Shown: positions 9,735-18,487, counted from the stretch's first letter. The stretch is 43,402 bases of DNA from Prorocentrum cordatum (GCA_963575745.1 CAUYUJ010018059.1:1595588-1638989); one strand, 5' to 3'. Numbers and translations: made by a program. The notes: generated by a model from the sequence alone, not told the origin.

Positions 9735-9985
9735 TGCACAGTGGATGTTTGAGCTATCTGGTGCAAGCTACCTGGTGTAAGCCATGTGGCGCCAGATGGG
9801 TGGTACAAGCTACGCGGTGCAAGACATGTGGTGCAAAGTGTGCTATACCATGCGTGGTCTCAGCTAGTGCACGCTGCGCGGTGCAGGAACCGTGGCGCGT
9901 GCCATGCGGCGAAAGCTGCGCGGTGCAAGCACGTGTGTTTTAGGCTGTGTGGCGAGAGCTGTGTGGTGCAAGCTGCGTTGAGGAA
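9735..9985 (+). repeat. degenerate ~16-bp minisatellite (GTGCAAGCTACGTG)
   Basis: About fifteen imperfect copies of a unit like GTGCAAGCTGCGCG or GTGCAAGCCATGTGGC. Words of the same type (GCAAGCTACATGGTGG, GTGCACGCTATGCTGC) reappear at 35480-35745. Confidence 0.75.
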
Positions 9986-9986
9986 G

Positions 9987-10535
9987 CCAAGCAGTGCAGT
10001 CTGAGGAGGAGGAGGAGAAGGAGGAGGAGGAGAGAGGAGAAGAGAGGAGGAGAGAGGAGGAGAGGAGGAGGAGGAGGAGGAGGAGGAGGAGGAGGAGGAG
10101 GAGGAGGAGGAGGAGAGGAGGAAAAAGGAGGAGGAGGAGGAGGAGGAGGAGGAGGAGGAGGAGGAGGAGGAGGAGGGGGAGGGGGAGGGGGAAGGGGAAG
10201 GGGGAGGGGGGGCAGGGCAGGGGCAGGGGCAGGGGAGGGGGGGGGGGGAGGCGGAGGCGGAGGCGGAGGCGGAGGCGGAGGGGGAGGGGGAGGGGGAGGG
10301 GGGCGGAGGCGGAGGGGGAGGGAAGGGGGAGGGGGGGGGAAACCAAGCAGTGCAGTCTGAGGAGGAGGAGGAGGAGGAGGAGTAGGAGGAGGAGGAGGAG
10401 GAGGGGAGGAGAGCGAAGAGAGGAGAGAGAGGAGGAGAGGAGGAGGAGGAGGAGGAGGAGGAGGAGGAGGAGGAGGAGGAGGAGGAGGAGGAGGAGGAGG
10501 AGGAGGAGGAGGAGGAGGAGGAGGAGGAGGAGGAG
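9987..10535 (+). repeat. GGA microsatellite with internal duplication and G-rich core
   Basis: Two GAG tracts (about 10010-10165 and 10360-10535) flank a G-run core of GGGGGA and GGAGGC repeats (10166-10342). Each GAG tract begins with the same non-repetitive word CCAAGCAGTGCAGTCTGAGG (9987 and 10343), so one block of array was duplicated together with its edge. The core has many runs of four or more G. Long open frames on both strands are due to the triplet period. Confidence 0.9.
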
Positions 10536-10658
10536 CGGCCGCCCAGCGCAGCAGGCGCGCACGAGGCGACCACCGGGCGGGCCGCAGGCAGCACCTCGGC
10601 ACGCCCGCCCCGCCCAGCGCGAACGGCGCCCACGAGGCGCCCGCGAGCGCCCACCCCG

Positions 10659-11294
10659 TTGCAGCTTGCTTTCAACAGGTCGGGAGGCGTGCGCCCACCT
10701 ACTCCTGCGGTTTCCGCGGGCCAGCCGGCCCCTCCCTCGTCCCAGGCCGCCCCCACCGCAGAGCAGGCGGCCCAGGCAAAAGCCGAGGTCATGGCGCTCC
10801 GCCGTTTCCAGCATAGGTCTGAACTGAACGCCGCGGTGGGCGCATGGCACAACCGCGTCCGTGAGTTAGTTGGAGACTCCACGGACGGGCGCGTCTCCAT
10901 GGCCGCGGTGTTTAGTGCGAAATGCCATTCCCAGGCGGATTTGTACAAGCTTGTACAGGCCATGGGCGTAGAAATTACGGTTGCCCCCGAAAAGGGCAAG
11001 CCCGCCCTCGTCCCCGCTCCGTTCGCGGTCCCGCTGGGGTGCACCAACCAGCCTGGCGTGGAGATTACTTGGAAAGTGTCGCCAACGACGAAGCTCACTG
11101 TACAGATCGAGAGCAAGAGGCTTAGGAAAATTGTCGCCAAAGGCAGGCGCGGGGCGTTCGAGACGCGCCTTGAAGAACTGCTTTTGTTCCTTGGCGACCC
11201 CATTGACGTCAAGTCGGAGGCGGCGCCTGTGCCGCCACTTGGGCCGGGCGCGCCGGCGCGGGTCAAATTTAAACCCAGCGATTTGCTTGAGTAG
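10659..11294 (+). CDS. unrecognised 150-210 aa coding-like ORF
   Basis: An open frame from about 10659 to the TAG at 11292-11294. The first in-frame ATG is at 10791. The upstream part follows CCCGTTGCAG, which could be a 3' splice site. The protein starts Pro/Ala/Gln-rich. It then reads like a globular domain, with segments AVGAWHNRVRELVGDSTDG, VFSAKCHSQADLYKLVQAMG and GVEITWKVSPTTKLTVQIES, a basic KRLRKIVAKGRRG patch and an acidic end. I do not recognise the family. Codon use is G/C-biased like the retrotransposon at 13 kb. The next 1.5 kb is a tandem motif array and then that element, so this could be its ORF1, but the gap is long and nothing shows a link. Confidence 0.55.
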   Translation: MQLAFNRSGGVRPPTPAVSAGQPAPPSSQAAPTAEQAAQAKAEVMALRRFQHRSELNAAVGAWHNRVRELVGDSTDGRVSMAAVFSAKCHSQADLYKLVQAMGVEITVAPEKGKPALVPAPFAVPLGCTNQPGVEITWKVSPTTKLTVQIESKRLRKIVAKGRRGAFETRLEELLLFLGDPIDVKSEAAPVPPLGPGAPARVKFKPSDLLE

Positions 11295-11623
11295 GCGCGC
11301 TGCGTAGTGCGTTGCGGCGTCGGCCGCGGGCGCGGGTGCCCAGCCCGACGCACCGCCGCGGGGGCCGTAGCGGCTCGTCTCTTCCCACCGCTCTTTTCTT
11401 TGCCGCTTTTCCATCGTGTACCGTCGCGGAAGGGCCGCGCGGCTTTTGAACCCATCTTTTACCTTGCGGCGCATCCTGGGGGTGACGGCCTGGGTGCGCG
11501 AACCATTAGGAAAAAGCCCCAAAACAGGCGAGGCTTCTCTCTGATCCGCTGATACCCAACTGCTTGCATTCACTCTCCGGTTTGTGCTGCACGATCGTGG
11601 CGTGGCCATGGGGGATCTCACTG

Positions 11624-12640
11624 CGCGTGCTTCGCAGTCGTGATGCGGACGGGCTGCGCAGATCGCTGCACTGTGTGTTCGTGAGCCGCGTGCCTGCGTC
11701 ACTGCTTTGCCGCTTCCTTGTTGGTCGTGCTTCACAGTCGTGATGCGGGCGGGGTGCGTGTATCGCACAGGGGAATGTTGTATGTTGACCCTGCTTCGCA
11801 CTCTTGCTTTGCATTTTGGCTTTGCTTCTGCTTCACACCCGTGTTGCGGGTGATTGACCTGCTTCACACTCGTGATGCGCCTCCTGCTTCGCATTCTTGC
11901 TTTGCGTCCGCCTCCAAATTGCGCGGCCGGTGGCTGACCTGCTTCGCAGTCGTGATGCGCCTCGCGTGGCTGTGTGACTTGTCATCGAGCTTGAGTGTCC
12001 TGCCTTACTTTTGTAGTGCGCCCCGCGAGGATCGGATTCTAGGAATTGCCCGCTTCACATGTATAGCGATTGTCCCACCATGCTTGGAAACTCCTGCGGC
12101 ACGGCGTCTCCCTGAAAGGAGGGTGTCCAGTTGGTGTCTTACCCGCGGTTTCACCCCCCCTGTCGTTTCCTCTCTTCCCTCCCTCTCCCTTGCCCTCCCC
12201 GTCCCCGTTCCCCCCTGCCCGCCCTCTCGCGCCCCCCCCTGCTTCCCCTCGTCTCCTTTTCCTCTTCCTCCGCCGGCGCACTCCCCCAGCCGGCTGAGAC
12301 ATAGCTATCCCGATCGCGTGCGGTGCACAAGTTGCAGCGTGGCGCGCCGTATCGGTGTCTGGTTGTCGCGTTGCCAACAGCTACACAGACGGCCGCATCG
12401 ATGGCGGATGGGCCGGCACGCCCGAAATGTAGCAGAGGTCATGAAGCACGCGCTTGAGCACGTCAGTCCATTGGGGATTTCATTGGCCCGGGTAGCGGTC
12501 CGGTCCTGCTTCGCAGTCGTGATGCGCCTCCTGCTTCGCATTATTGCTTTGTTTCTGCCTCGAAGTTGTGCTGCGGGCGATCGATCTGCTTCGCAGTCGT
12601 GATGCGCCTCGCGTGGCTGTGTGTGACATGCCTTCGTTGT
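11624..12640 (+). repeat. interspersed tandem motif CTGCTTCGCAGTCGTGATGC, ~11 copies
   Basis: Copies or variants start near 11628, 11728, 11791, 11828, 11858, 11884, 11939, 12506, 12531, 12554 and 12586. A further copy at 16921 and a weaker one at 17065 lie beyond the retrotransposon. Variation is mainly CGCAG/CACAC and GTGATGC/TTGCTTTGC. A higher-order unit is also repeated: after the copies at 11939 and 12586 both continue CGCGTGGCTGTGTG and run similarly for about 60 more bases. The array sits directly upstream of the retrotransposon ORF, as promoter-type 5' monomers do in some LINEs. That role is inference. 11295-11620 and 12030-12490 otherwise hold only C/T-rich sequence. Confidence 0.8.
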
Positions 12641-12784
12641 AAGTCGTCCCACTCCACTTGTGTAGCGCTTTTGTTGCCGCCACCGTCGTGCGTCGTCGTC
12701 GTCGTCGTCGTTGCCATCGCTGCCGCCCACGGCGTTAGCAATGGGGGAACTTTTTCGAATATTATCGCGCCCGCCTTCACGCAG

Positions 12785-12798
12785 CGGCTCAAACCATT
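12785..12798 (+). other. possible relic spliced-leader junction
   Basis: CGGCTCAAACCATT is identical to 21992-22005, where it lies inside a better relic spliced leader. A tandem dinoflagellate leader junction would read GGCTCAAG-CCATT, so this is one substitution away over 13 bases. It ends 27 bp before the ATG at 12826. No leader-like sequence is recognisable further upstream, so the call is weak. Confidence 0.35.
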
Positions 12799-12825
12799 AG
12801 GGCGCTCCCTGGGGGGACGACGATA

Positions 12826-13083
12826 ATGGACTTATCCGGTCGGCACGCGGAAGCGGCGGCGACCGCCCTGGAGCCGCAGCGCATGAAGGTGCTTCGGTGG
12901 GCGTCACAGACTAAGAGACGGACGGAGACCGCCGCGGCCCTCAGGGACGCGATAGCATTAGCAGACATGGCGCCCACCCTGTCCCTGGGATTCGCCAGCA
13001 TCTGGGAGCGGTGGCAGATCCCGCATGGGCGCTCTGCACTGCCGTCAGCACGCTCGTTCGACGGGAGGTGGTGCCAGCGTTGA
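12826..13083 (+). CDS. retrotransposon N-terminal segment
   Basis: Begins at an ATG after a stop-free leader. The first 62 or so codons are helix-like, with an Arg/Lys-rich part (RMKVLRWASQTKRRTE) and a SLGFASIWERW segment. At about 13011-13020 the sense switches to the next frame, where the protein continues as ADPAWALCTAVSTLVRREV. The codons after 13020 in this frame look non-coding. Function unknown. By position it precedes the endonuclease domain. Confidence 0.5.
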   Translation: MDLSGRHAEAAATALEPQRMKVLRWASQTKRRTETAAALRDAIALADMAPTLSLGFASIWERWQIPHGRSALPSARSFDGRWCQR

Positions 13084-15326
13084 CCACTAAGGCGGCAAAG
13101 TCCACGGCCGTGGCGTCACCTTTTGTAGGGGGGATTTTTCAATATGGAGAGCCAGGCCGCTGTGCAGTGCCGCCGTTGCTGGATGACTCCGCACGCTCAC
13201 ACCTGACTTTGGCCGTTCTCAACCCTGGACGTTCCGGCTTCCTTCATTTGGGCAGCGATCTAATATTGGAGTGGCGGCTGGAGGCCGTCGCCCATGCCCT
13301 GGGCGACAGGGGCGTAGACCTTTGCATCTTGCCGGGGTCGCGCTTCCCCGCAGGAGCCCTGTTGCCAAAAGGCTTCCCATTCCTATGGCTCGGACCCGAA
13401 TCCGCTGCATGGGACACTGTCGGGATTTTTGTCAGGCCGGAGCTAGAGCACGCCATTCGCCCCATCCATGATTTTTCGTCCTCCAGGGAGCAGTGGTACG
13501 AGCTGTGGTCTGATGGGCAGGTCGATGCCCCCACTTGTATAATTTGCGCCATGTATCCCGTTCGCGGTGGTGAGTTGGACACTTGGGGGTCCATCGTCGC
13601 CCACGCGGGCGCTTTGCGCGCTAAGTTTCCTCGCGCGCGGCTCCTCTTGGGAAGTGATGGGAACCTCCACCTGGATTACGTTGTCTCCCACGGCGCCGGA
13701 TGCCGGTGCCTGCATTGCCACCAACGCTCCAAGGATAAACTGATCCAGGAGCGGTTGGACTCTGCAGGGTTGCGCGCCTTTAGCCCGCCATCGCCCACGC
13801 ACGTTTCAGGCACATGTATTGATTTGTTTTTGGGCTCCCGCCACGACCCGCTGCCCGCGCACGTCGTGGATGAATCTGCGGGGCTTTCTGACCACAGACT
13901 CGTGCTGATTGACGTGCCTTGCCGGGTAACCGCGCAGAATTCGGCGGGGTTCGGGCGCGTCGCCTGGACTTCGGGCGAGGAGTGGGAGACTGGCCTTCGG
14001 GAAGTGGCCAGCACGCTACAGGCGCTCGCCACTGCTATTGAAACGGTAGGCACTAGTCAGTGGCTCCGGCCACCCTGGCACGGAGGCGGGGCCACCCGCC
14101 TCCAGCGCCAGGGCGTCCTCAATGTAGCCGCCTGGACGCGCGATACCATTTATGCAATGGTGGGGCATGCCTCTTCGGCCACCCGCACGACGGGCGTCGC
14201 CAGTAGGAGCAGAGACACGTCGCGGCGCCCCCCGCTTGACCCCTCGGCTTACCCGCCCCACGAGGCCTTCCGGGAAGCCGCATCGGCGGCGGCGTGGCAG
14301 GAGAGACGCAAAGCTGCCCACCGCTACCTGGACCTCCGCGAAACCAGCGCTGGCGCCGCCGAGCGCTTCTTATCGGGATTTTTCAAGTCAACTGCGAAGT
14401 TCGACATCCAGCTAGTGGATTCCATCACTGGGCACGCTTTGTCCACTAGCGGCATGATCGATGCGATCCGTGACGATTTGTATTTGAGGGCCCACAATGA
14501 TTTCCCGCAGTGCCCGGAGGCCAAGGACAGCCTTGCGCAGGCGGTCACCGCCATCCGCCGCTCGGGGGCGGAGGCGGGGCCCCTGCATCCGGAACGACCA
14601 TGCGCCGACCATGAGGTCGAAGCGGCGCTTTCCCTGCTCAAGCCAGGCAAGCGCACGGTTCACTTGTGCAACGCAGCCTTGCGGGTCCAGGTTGAGGAGG
14701 GCTTCCGGCTGACGCGGGCGCTACTCAATCTGGGTCGCGCGCTGTGCGTAACGGCCCGTCCATGGTCTCTTCGCAATTTCGCCCCCATCCGCAAGTCAGG
14801 GCCGGCGACTGTGCGGAAGATCAAGTCATTGCGGCCAATCTCGCTCACGACTGACATGGCCTCAGTCCAAGACGCGGCATGGATTGCTCGCAATGGACCT
14901 CTCATCGAGGCTTACTGTGGCCCGTCCCAGCAGGGGGGGGTGGGCGATACTGTTTCGTTTGTCATCGCTCTCACTATGAATGCCCAGTTGCGGGCCGCGC
15001 AAGACCTGCCAACTTGGTGGGCTGTCGCGGACAACAAATGGGCGTTTGACGTAGCTTCGGTGGATGGCGTGCTGTGCGGCGTTTTTGAAGCCGGCGTACG
15101 CGGGTCGGACTGGCTGTTACTGGACGACGTGTTGGCACTAGACCATCAGGCGGTCGGCCTGCACAACTTATTGTCGCCGGTTTTCGCCCTCGGGTGCGGT
15201 GCCGCCCAGGGCAGGCGTTTTTCGGTCCATATTTTCAACGCGCAATTGAAAGCGCTGCCCGTTGAGATCGCCGCCGCAGTCCGGGGTGCGCCACCGCGGT
15301 CCCGCGCCTGGCTAGACAAGCTATGA
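13011..15326 (+). CDS. retrotransposon endonuclease and RT first half
   Basis: About 770 codons, with numbering from 13011. Endonuclease part, residues about 65-305: the LLLGSDGNLH block (211-220) is the GDxN-type metal/phosphate site, TCIDLFLGS (268-276) the following block and GLSDHRLVLIDV (291-302) the SDH catalytic His block. The usual LQET Glu block is replaced by CILPGSRFPAG (105-115). RT part: LLKPGKR (542), RPISLTT (608-614), QQGGVGDTV (640-648), AVADNKWAFD (671-680, catalytic Asp 674) and GCGAAQGRRFS (728-738). The second catalytic Asp pair lies in the next frame. GTG at 13011 is only the first possible start after a stop. The protein actually continues from the 12826 segment. The stop at 15326 overlaps the next frame's ATG as ATGA. 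Confidence 0.85.
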   Translation: MADPAWALCTAVSTLVRREVVPALTTKAAKSTAVASPFVGGIFQYGEPGRCAVPPLLDDSARSHLTLAVLNPGRSGFLHLGSDLILEWRLEAVAHALGDRGVDLCILPGSRFPAGALLPKGFPFLWLGPESAAWDTVGIFVRPELEHAIRPIHDFSSSREQWYELWSDGQVDAPTCIICAMYPVRGGELDTWGSIVAHAGALRAKFPRARLLLGSDGNLHLDYVVSHGAGCRCLHCHQRSKDKLIQERLDSAGLRAFSPPSPTHVSGTCIDLFLGSRHDPLPAHVVDESAGLSDHRLVLIDVPCRVTAQNSAGFGRVAWTSGEEWETGLREVASTLQALATAIETVGTSQWLRPPWHGGGATRLQRQGVLNVAAWTRDTIYAMVGHASSATRTTGVASRSRDTSRRPPLDPSAYPPHEAFREAASAAAWQERRKAAHRYLDLRETSAGAAERFLSGFFKSTAKFDIQLVDSITGHALSTSGMIDAIRDDLYLRAHNDFPQCPEAKDSLAQAVTAIRRSGAEAGPLHPERPCADHEVEAALSLLKPGKRTVHLCNAALRVQVEEGFRLTRALLNLGRALCVTARPWSLRNFAPIRKSGPATVRKIKSLRPISLTTDMASVQDAAWIARNGPLIEAYCGPSQQGGVGDTVSFVIALTMNAQLRAAQDLPTWWAVADNKWAFDVASVDGVLCGVFEAGVRGSDWLLLDDVLALDHQAVGLHNLLSPVFALGCGAAQGRRFSVHIFNAQLKALPVEIAAAVRGAPPRSRAWLDKL

Positions 15327-16387
15327 CTGCTGCGGGCGAGGCTAACCCCCCAGCCGCCGAGGCGGCAATGCCTGACCGGGCCTTTCCCGCGGCGGCAATG
15401 TTGCATGAAGTGCTACGGGTGGCGGCGACCAGATCCCCGCCATGGCCGCGCGCCGAAGCCGCGTTAGCCGCCCGGCTCAGCGCCGTCCCCGCCCTGGCGG
15501 ACAGAGCCGCGGTGGTGGAGCTCGCGGGTGAATTGCACATGCCGCCTGCCCAGTTTGTCGACGACATCACGGTAGCTTGCCCATCTCTAGGGGCGGTGCG
15601 CGCCGTCCTGTCTCCTGAGGACGAATCCGGGTGCAGTAGGTACGCGCGCACTTTTAAGTCGTTTTTCTCCCGTGAGAAATCCAAGACGTGCGTTCTTCCA
15701 GTCCTGGGTGCGCCCCCCCCCAGTCTCGCCGGCTGCCCAGAAGTAGACCGCAAGGTCCTCCTGGGAATCTTGGTGGATTCCGACCTGACGTTTGACCCCC
15801 TCCTCCGTGAAATCGTCGCCGTCGGGCATAGCTGCTTCTCCAAGCTGTTGCATGCGGCAGAGTCTGGGGGCTTCTCCACCCCAGTGGCTGCGGCGCAGGT
15901 CCCAGCCCGAGTTGAATCTGTGGTTTTGTACGCTGCCCCGCTCCTGGCCGCCGTGCCCGGCGCGGAATCAACCATGAACAAGTTGCAGGTGACTTGGGGC
16001 CGTCGCCTTTTGGGGTGCCACAAGGGACCGCCGATTCGCCATGCCGTGGTCGTCGCCCAATGTGGCTGGCCAATGCGCCTGGGGACGAGATTTTTAGAGA
16101 AGGCGCTGATGGCGCGAGCACGGCTCATGGTCCTGCCGGGGGACCACCCAGGTGCCCTCATGCTGCGGGCGGCTCGGTCTTTGGCCACCCCCACGTGGGA
16201 GTCGGCAGTGGTCGCTCTGGCCCAGCGCCTGGCCCCGCCCCCGCCGGACCTCGAGGGGCATCCCTTATTCCCCGCCGCCCTGCTGAACGAGGCGCGTGTG
16301 TCGTCCGCCGCTAGGAAAGCAATCCTCAAGTCGTACCGGCTCGAGGTGCTGCGTCCGTCTCTCTTGCGGTATGACCGCGCAGCATAA
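15323..16387 (+). CDS. retrotransposon RT second half and thumb
   Basis: About 354 codons in another frame. It carries the RT active-site box AQFVDDITVACPS (residues 76-88, nt about 15554 for FVDD), then a TKT-like box KSKTCVLPVLG (119-129) and the LLGILVDSDLTF box (146-157), equivalent to the YLG motif of LINE RTs. The rest is the helical thumb/connection region, including VTWGRRLLGCHKGPP. The spacing from the QG box in the previous frame to FVDD is well over 100 residues, longer than in most LINEs. It therefore needs a frame change upstream to make an RT and is not a separate gene. Confidence 0.8.
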   Translation: MTAAGEANPPAAEAAMPDRAFPAAAMLHEVLRVAATRSPPWPRAEAALAARLSAVPALADRAAVVELAGELHMPPAQFVDDITVACPSLGAVRAVLSPEDESGCSRYARTFKSFFSREKSKTCVLPVLGAPPPSLAGCPEVDRKVLLGILVDSDLTFDPLLREIVAVGHSCFSKLLHAAESGGFSTPVAAAQVPARVESVVLYAAPLLAAVPGAESTMNKLQVTWGRRLLGCHKGPPIRHAVVVAQCGWPMRLGTRFLEKALMARARLMVLPGDHPGALMLRAARSLATPTWESAVVALAQRLAPPPPDLEGHPLFPAALLNEARVSSAARKAILKSYRLEVLRPSLLRYDRAA

Positions 16388-16772
16388 GGCTGCCATGCCA
16401 ATTTTGGCACCCTTTAATCGCTCTTTTGCCGCTTTGTGCACCTTCCCATCGCCACTGGACCTAGACTTGTTGGCCGGGGAGCCAGGGCCGTCCTTCTGGT
16501 CCCACTACCGCCTTTGGGCTGTGGCCCGAATGACGGGCAAGTGGCCCCTGTCGGTCATGGGGGGTAAGGAGCACCCCATGCACCTGCGCCGGTGCAGAGC
16601 CTGCGGAAGCCGCAGGGTTTCGGTGCGTCACGCGCTAAGTGCTTGCCCCGTGCTCGACCGGGAACGCCGGGAGTTTTCCAGGGGATCCGGCGCCAGATTT
16701 GCTGCTCCAGCTCTTGTTCGGCGACACAACGTGCTCCCTCACGCGTATCCAACACGTGGGCTTTGCAGGTAG
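16371..16772 (+). CDS. retrotransposon C-terminal zinc-knuckle segment
   Basis: The sense returns to the first frame near 16371 (again an ATGA overlap). The segment reads FWSHYRLWAVARMTGKWPL and then a CCHC arrangement C-x2-C-x8-H-x4-C in RCRACGSRRVSVRHALSACP, with the first Cys near 16593. Such a C-terminal motif is standard in LINE-type ORF2 proteins. After ERREF (about 16675) the better reading moves one frame further, to 16665-16857. Confidence 0.7.
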   Translation: MTAQHKAAMPILAPFNRSFAALCTFPSPLDLDLLAGEPGPSFWSHYRLWAVARMTGKWPLSVMGGKEHPMHLRRCRACGSRRVSVRHALSACPVLDRERREFSRGSGARFAAPALVRRHNVLPHAYPTRGLCR

Positions 16773-16857
16773 AGCCATTCGCAGGTGTGCTCCGTGTTCC
16801 TTCTCCTCCTCGTCGTGCTCTTCCTCCTCTTCCTCCTCTTCTCCTGACTCGGGGTAG
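16665..16857 (+). CDS. retrotransposon extreme C-terminus, shifted frame
   Basis: Reads DPAPDLLLQLLFGDTTCSL and then TRIQHVGFAGRAIRRC, hydrophobic and helical like LINE C-termini, before degenerating into poly-Ser over a TCC tract and stopping at 16857. The previous frame reads GSGARFAAPALVRRH over the same bases and looks less protein-like. This implies one more indel at about 16668-16690. Confidence 0.5.
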
Positions 16858-16918
16858 GTGGCGGGGCATCCCGCTGCCGCTCGGACCGCCCGACAGCACC
16901 GCCAGGTCTGACGCTCCC

Positions 16919-16945
16919 CGTGCTTCACAGTCGTGATGCGCACCG
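16919..16945 (+). repeat. downstream copy of the TGCTTCACAGTCGTGATGCG motif
   Basis: TGCTTCACAGTCGTGATGCG at 16921-16940 matches the units of 11624-12640 and lies 60 bp after the retrotransposon's last stop. It could mark the 5' array of a second, tandem element that is otherwise missing. Confidence 0.7.
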
Positions 16946-17796
16946 CTCGGCTACTCTGGTGAGGGGGGATCCCTCCGCGTGTTGCTTTGTGTTTGTCTTT
17001 CCCCTTGTCCTTGTCCCCCTCCCGCTCTCGCGTTCTTGTGCTTGCAGCAAGGCGCCCCTCCACCTCGCAGTCGGGATGGGCCATGTTTCGTTCGTTCCCA
17101 TGCCTTTTGGGCTTGGGGCTGCCCGCGGTGCTCGCGGGGCCCTCTCCCCCTCTCGTGCGCCCCTCCCTCTCCCCTCGTGCACAGTTTCACCGCGGGCGTC
17201 CCGCAGTAAGGTCGCTTGGCTCCCGGTGCCCAGCCCGCTGGCGCAGCGCCTGGTCCGCTGGTGTGCCCTCCGAGGTGTCTGCGGGCGCCCACTCGTCGTC
17301 CCCAGGGTCGCCCACCAGCCTCACCTGGCCTTATGGCCAGGGGAAGCGGGGCTTCCTGGTGGGGGGGGAGCGGGCGTCGGCAGGCCTGTGGAGATAGTGA
17401 GGCGGCCCGTCGCTCCGGCGAATGGCGCCTCCCGTGTCCGCGGGAGGAGCGGCTAGTTGCGGGCGGCCTGCCCCTGCTTGCCCTGGTACCAGCAGGGGGG
17501 GGAAGGGGTGTGTGACACCACCTCCTGTCCCCCGTCGGCTGCACGACTCCGACCTGCTCACGCCGGGCAGCTCTGAGCCGCAGCGTCCGCGGAACGCGCG
17601 TCGGGGGTCGCCGGCGCGCGCGCCGTGGAGGCTGTTATGATTGCGAAATGCGAAATGCGAAATGCACGGGCGGGGGGCGCCCGGCAACACCCCGGCAGGC
17701 CCCCTCCGCACGAGGCGCCCGCGAGGCGCCCCCGAGGCGCCCCATCTAACCTTTGTGAGCAAGAGGAGCCACGAGGCGGCCAGCCAGGGGGGGGGG
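16946..17796. other. GC-rich stretch, no gene
   Basis: C/T-rich and GC-rich sequence with no recognised coding region. Two small items are visible: a triple GCGAAATGCGAAATGCGAAA repeat near 17642, and a CACGAGGCGCCCGCGAGGCG motif near 17710. The latter recurs in looser form at 10555-10650 and 35750-35930. Confidence 0.5.
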
Positions 17797-17972
17797 AGGC
17801 GAGAAGGGGCGGGCCTCCTCGGGAGGTTCGGAAGTCCCCCGGGCTTCTGAGAGGTGTTCTGAACATTCCTCGAAGACACAGAAAACTTCTCAGAAGGCGC
17901 GAGGGTTTCTGAGAAGTCCCGCCGCCATCTAAGAAGGCCTTCACCGTCTCATTTCCCCCCCTCGCTCGCCGC
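17797..17972. mobile_element. fold-back element with GGCGAGCG ends, decayed copy
   Basis: Matches 39430-39626 in the same orientation: GGAAGTCCCCCGGGCTTCTG, AAAACTTCTCAGAAGGCGCG, TCCCGCCGCCATCTAAGAAG, and a right end ...CCTCGCTCGCCGCC. The left end is eroded. Internal TTCTGAGAAG palindromes are a signature of the family. Non-coding. Confidence 0.65.
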
Positions 17973-18487
17973 CGAGCCATGATCCCTAAATTTGGGGGCC
18001 TGGAAATGAACACCAACACCAACGCAGGGAGGTGCCTCCACCATGAGAAGAGCATCCTTGCTGTTGGTGCTGGCGATAGTCCTTCGGCCACCTGGGAAGC
18101 CCGAACATCAACATCGCCACCGCGATCAGGATCCTCGTCCCTCGGTGGAGGTACACCGCCGATATCGGTGCTGGTGTCAACCTCTAGCCCCCATAGAAAT
18201 GCAAGCACTGCTTGAAGGAGACAGATGGGAATGTTCGGAGGTCCGCGCGCTTGCTTCAGATCGGCTACGCTACCCCTCTCAGGGCAGCTTGGACTAGGGC
18301 GGCGCCACATCCTGCCGGGTCATCTTCCGATCACGCCGACAGGGGGGTAATCTTCCGATCTGCCATTCCCCCTCCGAGACCGCTTCTGGGCGACTCGGAG
18401 GAGATTGCTACGCTAACCCCGTCTCGGACCCCCCCCCTCTCCCGGGCGGGCCCCCCCCCAACGGCGCGCACTCGCCGCTCGCTGCCC

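Larger units (their letters stand above)
12826..16857 (+). mobile_element. non-LTR retrotransposon (APE endonuclease + RT), frameshifted
   Basis: A single protein-coding body can be followed through five open stretches in changing frames: 12826-13020, 13011-15326, 15323-16387, 16371-16690 and 16665-16857. Domains in order are an AP-endonuclease-like domain, a reverse transcriptase and a C-terminal CCHC zinc-knuckle-like region, the order of LINE-type elements. No poly-A tail or target duplication is seen. The 3' side runs into a TCC-rich stretch (16800-16850). Frames change at least four times, but none of the main stretches contains an internal stop. Confidence 0.85.

Noticed and set aside
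9860-11455. 531-codon minus-strand ORF
   Set aside because: Half is poly-Ser/Pro over the GGA microsatellite and the rest is antisense to the better-supported ORF at 10659-11294.
15235-16410. 391-codon minus-strand ORF
   Set aside because: Antisense shadow of the retrotransposon RT frames; Arg/Ala/Ser-rich with no motif.
16390-16410. GCCAATTTTGGCACC as a spliced-leader trace
   Set aside because: It lies inside the retrotransposon's coding frame (AMPILAPF), which explains the bases.
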